Origin: Bacteroidota bacterium | GTDB taxonomy: Bacteria > Bacteroidota > Bacteroidia > AKYH767-A > OLB10 | Length of the DNA stretch: 64,000 bases | Assembly: GCA_016714535.1 (NCBI GenBank) | Contig: JADKDR010000016.1 | Span: 62,001 to 126,000, forward strand | Reading direction: 5' to 3' | Part shown: piece after piece, positions 14,083-23,507 of the stretch | Position numbering within the stretch: position 1 is the stretch's first letter | How the letters are laid out: every line of letters begins with the position of its first letter | The notes under the pieces: model-generated | Told to the model about the DNA's origin: nothing | Seen by the model: the letters and a program-made list of their open reading frames with translations, nothing else | Database searches by the model: none | Position numbers and translations under genes: made by a program

Positions 14083-16819
14083 GAATCTTGTAATCGCTTT
14101 TACACTTTGTGCTTATTGTATTTTGTTCTACCTACAATTGCCGGGTTTAAATTATTTTATTTTCAATCTGTTGCTCGTATTGGGAATAGCCATTACCAAT
14201 ACATCATGCCTGAAACATGCACCGTGGATAGCTGCTGCAGTAGGTACCGTACTTGGTGGCCTTTCGGTTTTTCTTTATGGTAATCAACTTAGTCTCTATG
14301 CATCCATCGTGTCGGTTGCTGCTTTAGCCGCTTACAGTTTTAGCGAAACAAAAACTATTCTGCTTGCCATTATTAACAGTGCGTACTCGTTTTTGTGTGG
14401 GTGGTTATTTGGATTAAGGATATTTTTTCGAAACAGGTTTTCGGCAAGTACCAAAGACAAATGGCACAGTTCGGCTTTATTAAAAATAATTGTACCTTCT
14501 ATCGTACTCTTGGTTTTTATTACGCTTTACTTAAATGCCAATCCCATTCTGGCAAAATTGTTTAGCCAACTGAATTTAGATATCATCAGTTTTCAGTTTT
14601 TTCGATTTGTATTAGTAGGGTGGGCTATGCTGTACGGTTTCTATTATTATCAACGCATCGAAACGGTAACCGTATATGATGCCGGTTGTCATTCAGGCTT
14701 GAATCGCGATACAGTAACTTTTACCAGTTGGATAAACAATAAACTCAATATTAAAGCCGAAATTAATATCGGTTTTATTACCCTGTTGCTTTTAAATTTA
14801 CTTCTGTTGTTGGTAAACATAGTAGATGTAAACTATCTGTTTATTTTAAAGGCCATACCTGCCGATATGACCTATTCCGAATATGTGCATCAAGGCACCA
14901 ACTCACTTATTACGTCTATCGTACTGGCTATTGCCATCTTGCTTTATTATTTCAGAGGGTGCTTAAATTTTGAAGCTGAAGCAATCGGCCTTCGTGTGGT
15001 TTCTTTTGCCTGGATTATTCAAAATGTACTTTTAGTTTACTCAACTGCATACCGCAATTTTTTATACATACAGGAGTACAGTTATACCTATAAGCGTATA
15101 GGAGTGATGTTATATTTATTAGTGTGTGTAGCTGGCCTTGCATTAACACTTTATAAGTTAGTATATAAGAAGTCTAATTGGTTTTTAATAAGGTCATGTT
15201 CATGGCTTATGTTTGGTCTGCTTATTTTATTCAGCTTTTATAACTGGGATAAATTTATTACGACTCAAAATATTGAAATTGCCACAAAGCAGAACCGCAC
15301 GCTCGATAAGGCATACTTACTCTCGCTGGGATATTCAAATACTCCGCTACTAATAGCCGAAGCAGAAAAGTATCAGCATAAAAATAAGGCTGACCGAAAT
15401 TATGGTTCTGGTGTTGTACGAAGCAATAGTATTAGCGATGATGAATATCAGCAAGATTACTATGATGGATTTACCCATGAACATTACACAAAGAAACTGA
15501 GTAGCAAAATTGCGCAACTGTTTACGGAGCAAAATAAATATGGATGGCAGTCATCTTGCATTGGAAAAAAAAGTACGATAAGCGAAATATTGAAGTTGAA
15601 TGAAAAACATAAAATCAGCAAACTTGATTTTTCACATAATGCTGTAAGCAGCCTGCGTGATGTTGCATTATTAAGCCCCGATACCCTGCAGCTTGAATAT
15701 ATGCAAGGATTGGATATGTCACTTCTTCCCAACATAAAAAATCTTAAGTATCTTAATCTACGCGGCACAAAGGCAGATACGCTTAATTTAATGCCTGCAT
15801 TGCAAGAGGTAAGAGGGTTAACTTTGGATGAATGTAGTATCCATAATTTTTCATTCCTGAAGAACTATCCACATATTGAATCGCTTAGCGCTCGAAAGAA
15901 TTTAATTAATGATTGCAACAGTCTGGCTAAAGTGAAGCAATTAAGGAAAGTAGACTTAAGCTTTAATATGTTGATCAATATTAGTGCACTCGATTCGATG
16001 ACACAACTTGAAGAATTAATTCTTTTCAATGCATTTGCTCACTATGGGTGCATATTTCCTCAAAATAGTTCGTTGCTTAAACTTGATATTAGCAATAATG
16101 ATTATATAAAAAATCAGGACTTAAAATTGAATGCACTAACAAGGCTAAAGGAGTTGAGTGCAAATCAGTTGAAGTTGAAAAGCGTAAAAGACCTTTTCAA
16201 ATTTGATGGTGCAGAGAAAGAAATATTTCATTCACTTACTACACTGCAATTGAATGATAATTTTATTTCAGATTTAAATTCGTTAGTACTGTTTGACAAA
16301 CTTCAATCCCTGGAGCTGGCCAATAATAACATGGTTGACATCCCTACAGGTCTAAGCAGTACGATATTTAATTTGAAAATTTCTGATAATGCAAAACTTG
16401 AAAGTATATCGGCCCTGGCCGATCTTAAAAAACTTAAAACGTTGGATATCTCATCTTGCCCACGAATAAAAAGTTTTGTTGCGCTTCAATCATTAACAAG
16501 TTTAGAAACGCTGGACATTGGTTCGTGTGCAATAAATACCATGTTTCCAAACATGAATTTGCCGGCCCTGCTAGAGCTTGATCTTTCTTATAATCCTATT
16601 GATCGATTAGATTCTTTTTCAAACTCTGTAAACCTAAAAACACTCGATATAAGAGGTTTGATGCTATCGGATGTTTGGCAGTTAGGCTTATTTAAATATT
16701 TAACCACCTTAACATTCGATCAAACATTCAGTGCAGAGCATAAGGAATGGGTTAAGAAACATATGCCGCAGGTTCAATTGGATTATGTTGCCAACAATAG
16801 ATATTCTCCAAGTCTTTAA
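14075..16819 (+). CDS. DUF4173 membrane protein fused to leucine-rich repeats
   Basis: 914 residues. Residues 1-410 form the DUF4173 membrane domain with about 11 hydrophobic segments and the family blocks VNIVDVNYLFILKAIPADMTYSEYVHQG and STAYRNFLYIQEYSYTYKRIGV. A charged linker (about 430-490) follows. Residues about 520-900 are a leucine-rich-repeat solenoid with units like LKYLNLRGTKADTLNLMPAL, LRKVDLSFNMLINISALDSM, LQSLELANNNMVDI and LKTLDISSCPRIKSF (roughly 22 residues each). DUF4173 proteins in this phylum usually stop after the membrane part, so the LRR tail looks like an added recognition domain. Its function is unknown. Confidence 0.8.
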   Translation: MIKNLVIAFTLCAYCILFYLQLPGLNYFIFNLLLVLGIAITNTSCLKHAPWIAAAVGTVLGGLSVFLYGNQLSLYASIVSVAALAAYSFSETKTILLAIINSAYSFLCGWLFGLRIFFRNRFSASTKDKWHSSALLKIIVPSIVLLVFITLYLNANPILAKLFSQLNLDIISFQFFRFVLVGWAMLYGFYYYQRIETVTVYDAGCHSGLNRDTVTFTSWINNKLNIKAEINIGFITLLLLNLLLLLVNIVDVNYLFILKAIPADMTYSEYVHQGTNSLITSIVLAIAILLYYFRGCLNFEAEAIGLRVVSFAWIIQNVLLVYSTAYRNFLYIQEYSYTYKRIGVMLYLLVCVAGLALTLYKLVYKKSNWFLIRSCSWLMFGLLILFSFYNWDKFITTQNIEIATKQNRTLDKAYLLSLGYSNTPLLIAEAEKYQHKNKADRNYGSGVVRSNSISDDEYQQDYYDGFTHEHYTKKLSSKIAQLFTEQNKYGWQSSCIGKKSTISEILKLNEKHKISKLDFSHNAVSSLRDVALLSPDTLQLEYMQGLDMSLLPNIKNLKYLNLRGTKADTLNLMPALQEVRGLTLDECSIHNFSFLKNYPHIESLSARKNLINDCNSLAKVKQLRKVDLSFNMLINISALDSMTQLEELILFNAFAHYGCIFPQNSSLLKLDISNNDYIKNQDLKLNALTRLKELSANQLKLKSVKDLFKFDGAEKEIFHSLTTLQLNDNFISDLNSLVLFDKLQSLELANNNMVDIPTGLSSTIFNLKISDNAKLESISALADLKKLKTLDISSCPRIKSFVALQSLTSLETLDIGSCAINTMFPNMNLPALLELDLSYNPIDRLDSFSNSVNLKTLDIRGLMLSDVWQLGLFKYLTTLTFDQTFSAEHKEWVKKHMPQVQLDYVANNRYSPSL

Positions 16820-16835
16820 GCAGCTCAATAAAGGA

Positions 16836-17294
16836 ATGAATTTGACCTTCGCAATAAACGTTTTATTAAGGACAGCCTTCGGCATCATTTGTTGCATCAT
16901 TTGTGCAATTATTGCAGATCAAGTTGCTGTTCATTTTTTCGTACCCGACATACACAACGAAATCAATTGGATTATTCCCGCTGCCTGTGTTATTCAAGCC
17001 ATTTTCGATTTTATACTTGTATTTCCCTTGATACATGCATTAGACTTACGTAGGATTAAACACCCGACTGCGTTTTTTATTTTTAAGCGATACCTGCCTG
17101 TTGCAGTATTTGCATCTATAGCAGTATACTATGGGGTTTTTAGCAACGCGGCTTTTGATTTTTTGTTGCCCATCATCACCATTAACTCAACGGTGGCATT
17201 GATCGTTTTTTCATTTTTATACATACAACCGGACTTTAATCAAATTAACTTAAACGAAACACTTAATATTCCCGATAATGAAATTAATAACTAA
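16836..17294 (+). CDS. Small integral membrane protein, unknown function
   Basis: 152 residues from ATG 16836, preceded by AAGGA; the longer frame upstream is buried in the LRR gene. Four hydrophobic segments: VLLRTAFGIICCIICAIIA, IIPAACVIQAIFDFILVFPLI, YLPVAVFASIAVYYGVF and FLLPIITINSTVALIVFSFLYI. The last 20 residues are soluble. It lies 16 bp after the DUF4173-LRR gene and overlaps the next gene by 17 bp, so it belongs to the same transcript. No family recognised. Confidence 0.65.
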   Translation: MNLTFAINVLLRTAFGIICCIICAIIADQVAVHFFVPDIHNEINWIIPAACVIQAIFDFILVFPLIHALDLRRIKHPTAFFIFKRYLPVAVFASIAVYYGVFSNAAFDFLLPIITINSTVALIVFSFLYIQPDFNQINLNETLNIPDNEINN

Positions 17295-17970
17295 AACATT
17301 TTGGTTGCTGACCATATTCAGCATTGCCATGGGTTTCATCGAAACCGCTGTGGTTGTCTACCTGCGCGAGTTGTTTTATCCAAATGGATTTGCCTTTCCG
17401 CTAACATCTATGAGCAATACGATTATTATTACCGAGTTGTTGCGCGAATTAGCTACTATAATCATGCTGGCTAGTATTGGTTATATGGCAGGAAAAAACG
17501 CACATCAACGCTTCGCTAATTTTATTTTCTGTTTTGCAGTATGGGATATTTTTTATTACGTTTTTTTAAAAGTGTTACTCAACTGGCCTGATACCATATT
17601 AGATTGGGACATCCTGTTTCTGATACCTGTGCCATGGGTAGGACCTGTGCTTGCTCCGGTTCTTATAAGCATGGCCATGATCGTGTGGTACTTTTTAATT
17701 CATTATCACGACAAGAAAATCGAAGCTTCAACATGGTCGTTGTTTGCGGCCGGAAGCCTGATAGCAATTGGCTCTTTTATTTATGAGCATGTAATGGCTG
17801 CCTTTGCTGGCATTAATTTATTGCAGTATTCCCATATGTATATACCACAGCATTTTAACTGGTATTTGTTTGCTTGCGGGTTTGGATTGATATTGATGAG
17901 CCTATGGCATTACACCTTAAAAGCTATACAAGAAAACGAATTATATTTAATAACTATAAACAAAAAGTAA
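17278..17970 (+). CDS. Multi-pass membrane protein, unknown function
   Basis: 230 residues, about six membrane segments. The N-terminal helix with GFIETAVVVYLRELFYPNGFAFPL looks conserved (charged E and R-E inside or beside a membrane helix), as do WPDTILDWDILFLIPVPWVGPVLAPV and HFNWYLFACGFGLI. Acidic and histidine residues near membrane borders might bind a metal or lipid head-group, but no catalytic motif is certain. The gene overlaps the previous by 17 bp and is 1 bp from DUF1361. Confidence 0.65.
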   Translation: MKLITKTFWLLTIFSIAMGFIETAVVVYLRELFYPNGFAFPLTSMSNTIIITELLRELATIIMLASIGYMAGKNAHQRFANFIFCFAVWDIFYYVFLKVLLNWPDTILDWDILFLIPVPWVGPVLAPVLISMAMIVWYFLIHYHDKKIEASTWSLFAAGSLIAIGSFIYEHVMAAFAGINLLQYSHMYIPQHFNWYLFACGFGLILMSLWHYTLKAIQENELYLITINKK

Positions 17971-17971
17971 G

Positions 17972-18709
17972 ATGTTACCATTTCAATCATTTTATAAAAA
18001 CTCGTTAACCGAGCAAGTGCTTAACCGTATGCACTTCGACACCCATGTACGGCTTATTCATTTTAGCCTATTGTTGCTATGTGCTGCAAGTTGTTTGTTT
18101 GCTGTGATACGCTGCATATACAGTGACAGTTACACCATCCTGTTTATGATTTGGAATTTGTTTCTCGCGTATTTGCCTTTCATGTTTAGCAGGTTAATGT
18201 ATACTGGCCATCACAAGCTTTTGCATATTTTTTATTTTACCCTATGGCTGCTTTTTTTGCCGAATGCGCCTTACATGATTACCGATATTGTACATTTAAA
18301 ACAAATTCGCTTAAACGAGTTTTTCTGGTTCGATGTTTCTTTTTATTTCCTGTTTGCCATAACCGGAGTGCTGCTTGGTTTAGTTTCCATGCTAACCATG
18401 CATCGATACATGCATCAGTTTTACAAGCGCAGAGTTACGTGGCCTGCAATATTGGTGCTTCATATATTATGTGCGTATGGTGTTTACCTTGGACGTATAG
18501 AACGATACAATAGCTGGGACCTGTTTACCAAACCTGTTGTGCTTTTTAAAGATATTATAAACGACATTTTGCATCCCTTGCAAAATGAACAGGCATTAGG
18601 ATTTACCATGGTAGGCATGTTGCTTTTAATGATGTGTTATTTTTTTATGGCCGCCATGCGTTGCCCTGAATTATTTTTTCGAATAAATAAAAGCCGCACA
18701 CAACTATGA
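17972..18709 (+). CDS. DUF1361 membrane protein
   Basis: 245 residues with about seven membrane segments. Family signature: WNLFLAYLPFMFS, then LLFLPNAPYMITDIVHL, and later YGVYLGRIERYNSWDLF. DUF1361 proteins occur in Firmicutes and Bacteroidota and are uncharacterised. It lies 1 bp after the previous gene, and its stop overlaps the next start as ATGA, so coupled translation with the radical SAM gene is expected. Confidence 0.85.
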   Translation: MLPFQSFYKNSLTEQVLNRMHFDTHVRLIHFSLLLLCAASCLFAVIRCIYSDSYTILFMIWNLFLAYLPFMFSRLMYTGHHKLLHIFYFTLWLLFLPNAPYMITDIVHLKQIRLNEFFWFDVSFYFLFAITGVLLGLVSMLTMHRYMHQFYKRRVTWPAILVLHILCAYGVYLGRIERYNSWDLFTKPVVLFKDIINDILHPLQNEQALGFTMVGMLLLMMCYFFMAAMRCPELFFRINKSRTQL

Positions 18710-20142
18710 AAGTAAAAATGATTTTGCCGGCATTGGCCGAGGCCGAGAGCCCTTTTTGGCGGCCCATCAAGTATTCACTATTTCCGCCACTTGGATTAGC
18801 AACATTGGCTGCCTATCTTGATAGTGATGATGAAATAGATTTACAAGATCAACATGTAGAAGAGTTATCGCTTGACGATTGGCCCGACCTGGTAGTGATA
18901 CAAGTTTATATAACCAATGCTTACCGTGCCTATAAAATTGCTACGCATTATAAGCAACGAGGTGCTTATGTGGTGCTGGGAGGCTTGCATGTAACATCAA
19001 TGCCTGAAGAAGCTAAGATATATGCTGATACTATTTTCTTAGGCCCTGGCGAACAGACTTTTCCGCAGTTTTTAAAAGATTTTAAAAAGTGTGAACCAAA
19101 AAAAATATACAAATCAACTTCGTTTAGAACACTTGATAATATTCCTCCTGTTCGCAGAGACCTTATTAAGCGCAACCGATATCTTGTTCCAAATTCAATT
19201 GTGGTTTCGCGTGGATGCCCCCATCATTGCAGCTTCTGTTATAAAGATGCTTTTTACGAGGGAGGAAAAAGTTTTTATACCCAACGTATAGATGAAGCGT
19301 TAACAGAAATAGACAGGCTTCCCGGCAAGCATTTGTATTTTCTCGATGATCATTTATTAGGCAACAACAAGTTTGCCGAAGGGCTCTTTGAAGGAATGAA
19401 GAGTATGAGTCGTTTGTTTCAGGGTGCTGCTACCATCGATTCTATTTTGCGTGGCAACCTTATTGAAAAAGCTGCCGATGCAGGGTTACGAAGTTTGTTT
19501 GTCGGTTTCCAAACATTTTCTCCGCAAAACCTTAAGCAAAGTAATAAAAAACAAAACTTAGAAAAGGATTACCGGCAAGCCGTTAATCGACTGCATTCAC
19601 TTGGCATTATGATTAATGGAAGTTTTGTTTTTGGCCTTGACGATGATGATAAGGATGTATTTAAACGCACCGTAGACTGGGGAGTAGAGAATGGAATAAC
19701 TACTTCTACCTATCATATACTCACACCTTATCCCGGCACTAAACTGTTTAATGATATGCTTGATCAAAACAGAATTCTTACTTACAACTGGGACTTATAT
19801 GATACCCGTAATGTGGTGTACCAAACTAAGAGCCTTACAGCAGAACAATTAAAGCATGGATATGATTGGGCATACAAGTCATTTTATTCATGGAAAAATA
19901 TTTTATACTCAAGCAAGCAGCACGATTCGCTTAAGCATATGCTTAAGCATTTTTGTTATACCGGTGGATGGAAAAAATTTGAATCTCTTTGGAATTTTCT
20001 TATCAAAACGCAGTGCCTCAATAATATGCTACCTTTGCTTGAACAGATATTAAGTAAGGTTAATAATAAAGGTAATTTTAAACCTGATGAGCCGGAACCG
20101 AAAATGATTTTAACAAACAAAACCAATCAGGTAAATCTATAA
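18706..20142 (+). CDS. B12-binding-type radical SAM enzyme
   Basis: 478 residues. Residues 1-130 have the cobalamin-binding-type fold (PPLGLATLAAYL, VVLGGLHVTSMPEEA, IFLGPGEQTFPQ), although a clear DxHxxG is not visible. Residues about 160-400 are the radical SAM barrel with VSRGCPHHCSFC, the CxxxCxxC that holds the 4Fe-4S cluster. Then LYFLDDHLLGN, GSFVFGLDDDD and ILTPYPGTKLF, as in HpnJ-type and related enzymes that modify lipids or other hydrophobic substrates. The C-terminal 80 residues are helical. Set between DUF1361 and a DgkA-type kinase, a membrane-lipid substrate is a fair inference; the chemistry is unknown. Confidence 0.85.
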   Translation: MKVKMILPALAEAESPFWRPIKYSLFPPLGLATLAAYLDSDDEIDLQDQHVEELSLDDWPDLVVIQVYITNAYRAYKIATHYKQRGAYVVLGGLHVTSMPEEAKIYADTIFLGPGEQTFPQFLKDFKKCEPKKIYKSTSFRTLDNIPPVRRDLIKRNRYLVPNSIVVSRGCPHHCSFCYKDAFYEGGKSFYTQRIDEALTEIDRLPGKHLYFLDDHLLGNNKFAEGLFEGMKSMSRLFQGAATIDSILRGNLIEKAADAGLRSLFVGFQTFSPQNLKQSNKKQNLEKDYRQAVNRLHSLGIMINGSFVFGLDDDDKDVFKRTVDWGVENGITTSTYHILTPYPGTKLFNDMLDQNRILTYNWDLYDTRNVVYQTKSLTAEQLKHGYDWAYKSFYSWKNILYSSKQHDSLKHMLKHFCYTGGWKKFESLWNFLIKTQCLNNMLPLLEQILSKVNNKGNFKPDEPEPKMILTNKTNQVNL

Positions 20143-20159
20143 CTTTTAAAAATTGCACT

Positions 20160-20525
20160 ATGTTTTCAGTAAAGAAATTTGTTGGTAGTTTTAAATATGC
20201 ATGGCAAGGCCTAGTGCATCTTTTTCGCCATGAACAGAATGCATATGTACATTTGCTTGCGTTAACGGTGGTTGTATTAGCAGGATTTTATTTTGATATT
20301 CGTAACTATGAGTGGGTTTCAATTTTCATTTGCGTTGGACTTGTTTTTTGTTGCGAATTAATCAATACTGCCATAGAGCGAATAGTCAATTTTGTATCAC
20401 CCAAATACCATAAAAATGCAGGGGTAATAAAAGACCTTGGGGCTGCAGCAGTTTTAATAGCAGCCTTAATTTCGCTCATTGTAGCGGCCATTATTTTTAC
20501 TCCATATTTGAAAAATTTGACCTAA
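20160..20525 (+). CDS. dgkA: Diacylglycerol kinase family protein (DgkA/UdpK type)
   Basis: 121 residues, three membrane helices. It has the family active-site stretch ELINTAIERIVNFV and KDLGAAAVLIAA, with an N-terminal amphipathic helix (FKYAWQGLVHLFRHEQN, containing the conserved E-x-N). Such proteins phosphorylate diacylglycerol in Proteobacteria and undecaprenol in Gram-positives; in Bacteroidota the substrate is open. It is the last gene of the co-directional membrane cluster, 17 bp after the radical SAM gene. No strong terminator follows in the 200 bp to the next promoter. Confidence 0.9.
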   Translation: MFSVKKFVGSFKYAWQGLVHLFRHEQNAYVHLLALTVVVLAGFYFDIRNYEWVSIFICVGLVFCCELINTAIERIVNFVSPKYHKNAGVIKDLGAAAVLIAALISLIVAAIIFTPYLKNLT

Positions 20526-20673
20526 ATTTTGGTGTAAATAAGACACTAAGCTTAAATAATATTGTTAACACCTTCTAGTTAATAACTGTTTTTAAGATTA
20601 TAATATATTGTATATCAATATGGTAAAGCCAAATTTTTTGGGATCTTGGGTAATTAATATAATTAACAAATTG

Positions 20674-20705
20674 TTGATAAGATGCAAGTTTTAATTGTAG
20701 TTTTG
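20674..20705 (+). promoter_or_regulatory. Promoter for the T9SS gene at 20778
   Basis: TTG (20674-20676), 21-bp spacer, TAGTTTTG (20698-20705), fitting TAnnTTTG. About 72 bp before the chosen ATG. Confidence 0.6.
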
Positions 20706-20777
20706 TAGAGTATATTTGAAAGAAACTTGCGAATAATTAAGCTACAAACCGTTAATCCAATTTTAAAATATTTTATA

Positions 20778-23003
20778 ATGAGAAACAAAATTTCTACAAT
20801 GAAAGCATTGATTATTACAATGCTCTTATCGTTCATGTTTGCAGGGCAATCATGGGCATCACATTTTGCAGGTGGCGAGTTTCGCTATCAATGCATTAGT
20901 AACAATCAGTATCGCGTTACCATGATTTTTTATCGTGACTGCGATGGAATCACTGAACCATCCAGTGTTCCGATTTCAATTTCATCTACTTGTAGTAATA
21001 CAAGTGCAACCTTAGCCAAGAAGCCCAATGGAGGCGGCTTTGTTAATGGATCAGTTATTTCAAATACGTGTGGCTCTGTGTTGAGCACTTGTGATGGGGG
21101 TACTGCACCCGGTTTGCGCAAATGGATTTACGAGGGTGTAATTACATTGCCAACCAATACCTGTAATTTATTTACTATAAGTTACGATGATTGTTGCCGT
21201 AATGGAGTTATTACTTCATTAAATAATCCGGGTGGTACCGGTTATTATGTTGAATGTAAAATCAATCGTTCAGTTTGTAATAATTCTCCTGTGTTTTCTA
21301 ATGATCCTTTAGCTTTTGCTTGTGCCAATCAACCATTCAATTATAATCAGGCTGCGCTTGATGCAGAAGGCGACTCCTTATTTTATATGCTTGACTCACC
21401 CAAAGATGAGAATGGTAATTCGGTAATTTATAATTTCGGTTACAGCCTTAGCAATCCTTTGCTTAATACCGGTGGATTTAATTTGAATCCTACTACCGGA
21501 GCGGTAAATGTTACACCTAACACAGTGCAGATTGGAGTATTTACTGTAAAAGTAAAAGAATATCGCAATGGTATCTTGATAGGTGAAACAAACCGCGATA
21601 TCGAAATTTTTGTAACTAATTGTGGCTCAAATGCAGTTCCTGAACTTTCAGGCTTTGATGGCACCAATAGCAATACTTTAAATGCTTGTGCCGGAAATAA
21701 TACCTGTGCCGATATTACCAGCTCAGATGCCAATACTGCCCAAAGCCTTACATTAAGTTGGAATGATGGAATCAGCACAGCCACCTTTAACACGGGTTCG
21801 GGTACTCGCCCTACCGGAACTTTTTGTTGGACGCCTTCTCTTGGCGATATATCTTCTAATCCTCATGTATTTACTGTAACTGTAAAAGATAATGCATGTC
21901 CAATTAACGGTGTTGCAGTGTATACATATACTGTAAACGTTTATGAGTTAAGTTTATCGGGAAGCACTACTGCAGATGTAGGCGGTGCATGCAATGGTGG
22001 TGTAAACACCAATGTTTCTGGAAACATTGGCACTGTTTCTTACCAATGGAGCAACGGTGCTACTACCTCAGATCTTACTAATGTTTGTGCAGGAACATAT
22101 ACCGTTACAGCTACAGATTCTGAAGGATGTTCAAAATCTCAATCCTTTATTGTTGTTGGCGATACAAAGCAATGTGACCTTAAAATTGTTGTGCGTGGAG
22201 GCGAAGAAGGATGGTGTAAAACAGGTGGTATTATTACAGTAAATATGTTCGATGGCAAAGCGCCATATACCGTTGTGCTTACTAATACCATCGGTACTGT
22301 AAATATCACCAAGACTAGTCAAATTGATTTTGCAGGTTTCAACAATTTAGGATTTGGTGATTATGAAGTAACAGTTACGGATCAGGAAGGATGTACAGTA
22401 TCTGCCACAACCTCAATTGCCTGGGATGGTTGTGGTGCTCCCACAAATCTTACCGTAACTAATGTAACAGACAAGTCTGCAAAGGTTAGTTGGACAGTGT
22501 GTAACGGCAATAAATTTAAAGTATATTATAAAAATCAAACTACAGGTATGGTTAGCTATGTAACGGTTAACTCAACTAATTTCGCCAACCTTGCCGGACT
22601 TGTTGCTGATACACGTTATGGAGTTAAGGTGCGTACAATTTGCTCACCAACCAAATCGTCTATGTACACGTTACCAAAAGGATTTTGTACCGGTAACTGT
22701 TCAAACAAAATTATGGAAGAAGATTTTGATGTTAGAGGTGCCATAAATGCTGATAATTTTGTAATCGTTTCTCCAAACGTAACCAATGGTTTTGTTACAG
22801 TAAGTGCAGTACTTGAGTCAAGTGCATCTTCACAAATTATTGTAACCAATGCAGTGGGTCAAACAATATTTACTGAAGACATCGATCAGGGAGTTGAAGA
22901 ATTTAGCCGTCAAATTGATTTAAGCGGTTTAAATAATGCAATCTACTTTGTAACAGTTCGCAATGGTAATAGTATGCAAACTGCAAAAGTTGTAAAGTAC
23001 TAG
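20778..23003 (+). CDS. T9SS cargo protein with SprB repeat and FN3 domain
   Basis: 741 residues from ATG 20778; the longer frame starts inside the leader. A signal peptide (about 1-30, ending SWAS) is followed by the HFAGGEFRYQCISNNQYRVTMIFYRDC module shared with the giant protein at 45685. Then come a cysteine-rich region, a cadherin-like stretch (FNYNQAALDAEGDSLFYML), one SprB-type repeat (CNGG...YQWSNGATTSDL...AGTYTVTATDSEGC), a second similar unit, a fibronectin type III domain (APTNLTVTNVTDKSAKVSW) and a C-terminal T9SS sorting domain (FVIVSPNVTNGFVTV to AKVVKY). It is a surface or secreted adhesin-type protein. A strong terminator follows. Confidence 0.85.
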   Translation: MRNKISTMKALIITMLLSFMFAGQSWASHFAGGEFRYQCISNNQYRVTMIFYRDCDGITEPSSVPISISSTCSNTSATLAKKPNGGGFVNGSVISNTCGSVLSTCDGGTAPGLRKWIYEGVITLPTNTCNLFTISYDDCCRNGVITSLNNPGGTGYYVECKINRSVCNNSPVFSNDPLAFACANQPFNYNQAALDAEGDSLFYMLDSPKDENGNSVIYNFGYSLSNPLLNTGGFNLNPTTGAVNVTPNTVQIGVFTVKVKEYRNGILIGETNRDIEIFVTNCGSNAVPELSGFDGTNSNTLNACAGNNTCADITSSDANTAQSLTLSWNDGISTATFNTGSGTRPTGTFCWTPSLGDISSNPHVFTVTVKDNACPINGVAVYTYTVNVYELSLSGSTTADVGGACNGGVNTNVSGNIGTVSYQWSNGATTSDLTNVCAGTYTVTATDSEGCSKSQSFIVVGDTKQCDLKIVVRGGEEGWCKTGGIITVNMFDGKAPYTVVLTNTIGTVNITKTSQIDFAGFNNLGFGDYEVTVTDQEGCTVSATTSIAWDGCGAPTNLTVTNVTDKSAKVSWTVCNGNKFKVYYKNQTTGMVSYVTVNSTNFANLAGLVADTRYGVKVRTICSPTKSSMYTLPKGFCTGNCSNKIMEEDFDVRGAINADNFVIVSPNVTNGFVTVSAVLESSASSQIIVTNAVGQTIFTEDIDQGVEEFSRQIDLSGLNNAIYFVTVRNGNSMQTAKVVKY

Positions 23004-23021
23004 GTTAACGCTTTTAGTTAT

Positions 23022-23057
23022 AAAAAAAGCCTTACAAGAAATTGTAAGGCTTTTTTT
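23022..23057. terminator. Intrinsic bidirectional terminator
   Basis: Perfect 16-bp stem (GCCTTACAA / TTGTAAGGC core with A7 and T7 arms) and a GAAA loop. It lies between convergent genes ending at 23003 (+) and 23097 (-). Confidence 0.9.
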
Positions 23058-23096
23058 ATTGATATAAGTTGAAGTCTTTCCGGCAGGGTTATTAAT

Positions 23097-23498
23097 TTAT
23101 GGAGTTTTTGTCAACGGAATTTCGTCTTTTACAATAAATGCGATTTCAAAATTATTTCTTAATTTTTCTAATACCGGCAAAGCCAGCCATCGAGTTTGAT
23201 AATCTCCAACCCTTACTTTAAAATTAGGGGCATCATATATCAAATAGGAATTAATATCAGGAAATTGTTGTTCAAATGATGTTTTGATTTCTAATGCTTT
23301 GTTGCGTGTGCTGCCAAAATATATTTGTATCCTATATCCAGGCATCGAATTTGTTAATTTGTTTTTCCTTACTTGTTGCTCTACCAGTTTTTTTAATTTT
23401 TCATCTTCCGTAAAATTTGATTGTGCACTTGCAGTTATTGCTAGCAGGCAACTTGCAGCTATCAAGTAGCAATATTTTTTAGTAAGGATATTTTTCAT
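23097..23498 (-). CDS. Exported SPOR-like domain protein
   Basis: 133 residues. A signal peptide (MKNILTKKYCYLIAASCLLAITASAQ) precedes a SPOR fold: GYRIQIYFGSTRNKALEIKTSFEQQFP, YLIYDAPNFKVRVGDYQTR, EKLRNNFEIAFIVKD. SPOR domains bind denuded septal peptidoglycan glycans; this short periplasmic version is widespread in the phylum. It is the third gene of a minus-strand set, 9 bp after the big T9SS gene, so presumably co-transcribed with it. Confidence 0.85.
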   Translation of the reverse strand: MKNILTKKYCYLIAASCLLAITASAQSNFTEDEKLKKLVEQQVRKNKLTNSMPGYRIQIYFGSTRNKALEIKTSFEQQFPDINSYLIYDAPNFKVRVGDYQTRWLALPVLEKLRNNFEIAFIVKDEIPLTKTP

Positions 23499-23507
23499 AC
23501 TTCTAAA

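Noticed and set aside
20526..20673. Terminator or riboswitch between dgkA and the next T9SS gene
   Set aside because: Only AT-rich sequence with short imperfect pairs; nothing that meets the standard of the other hairpins.
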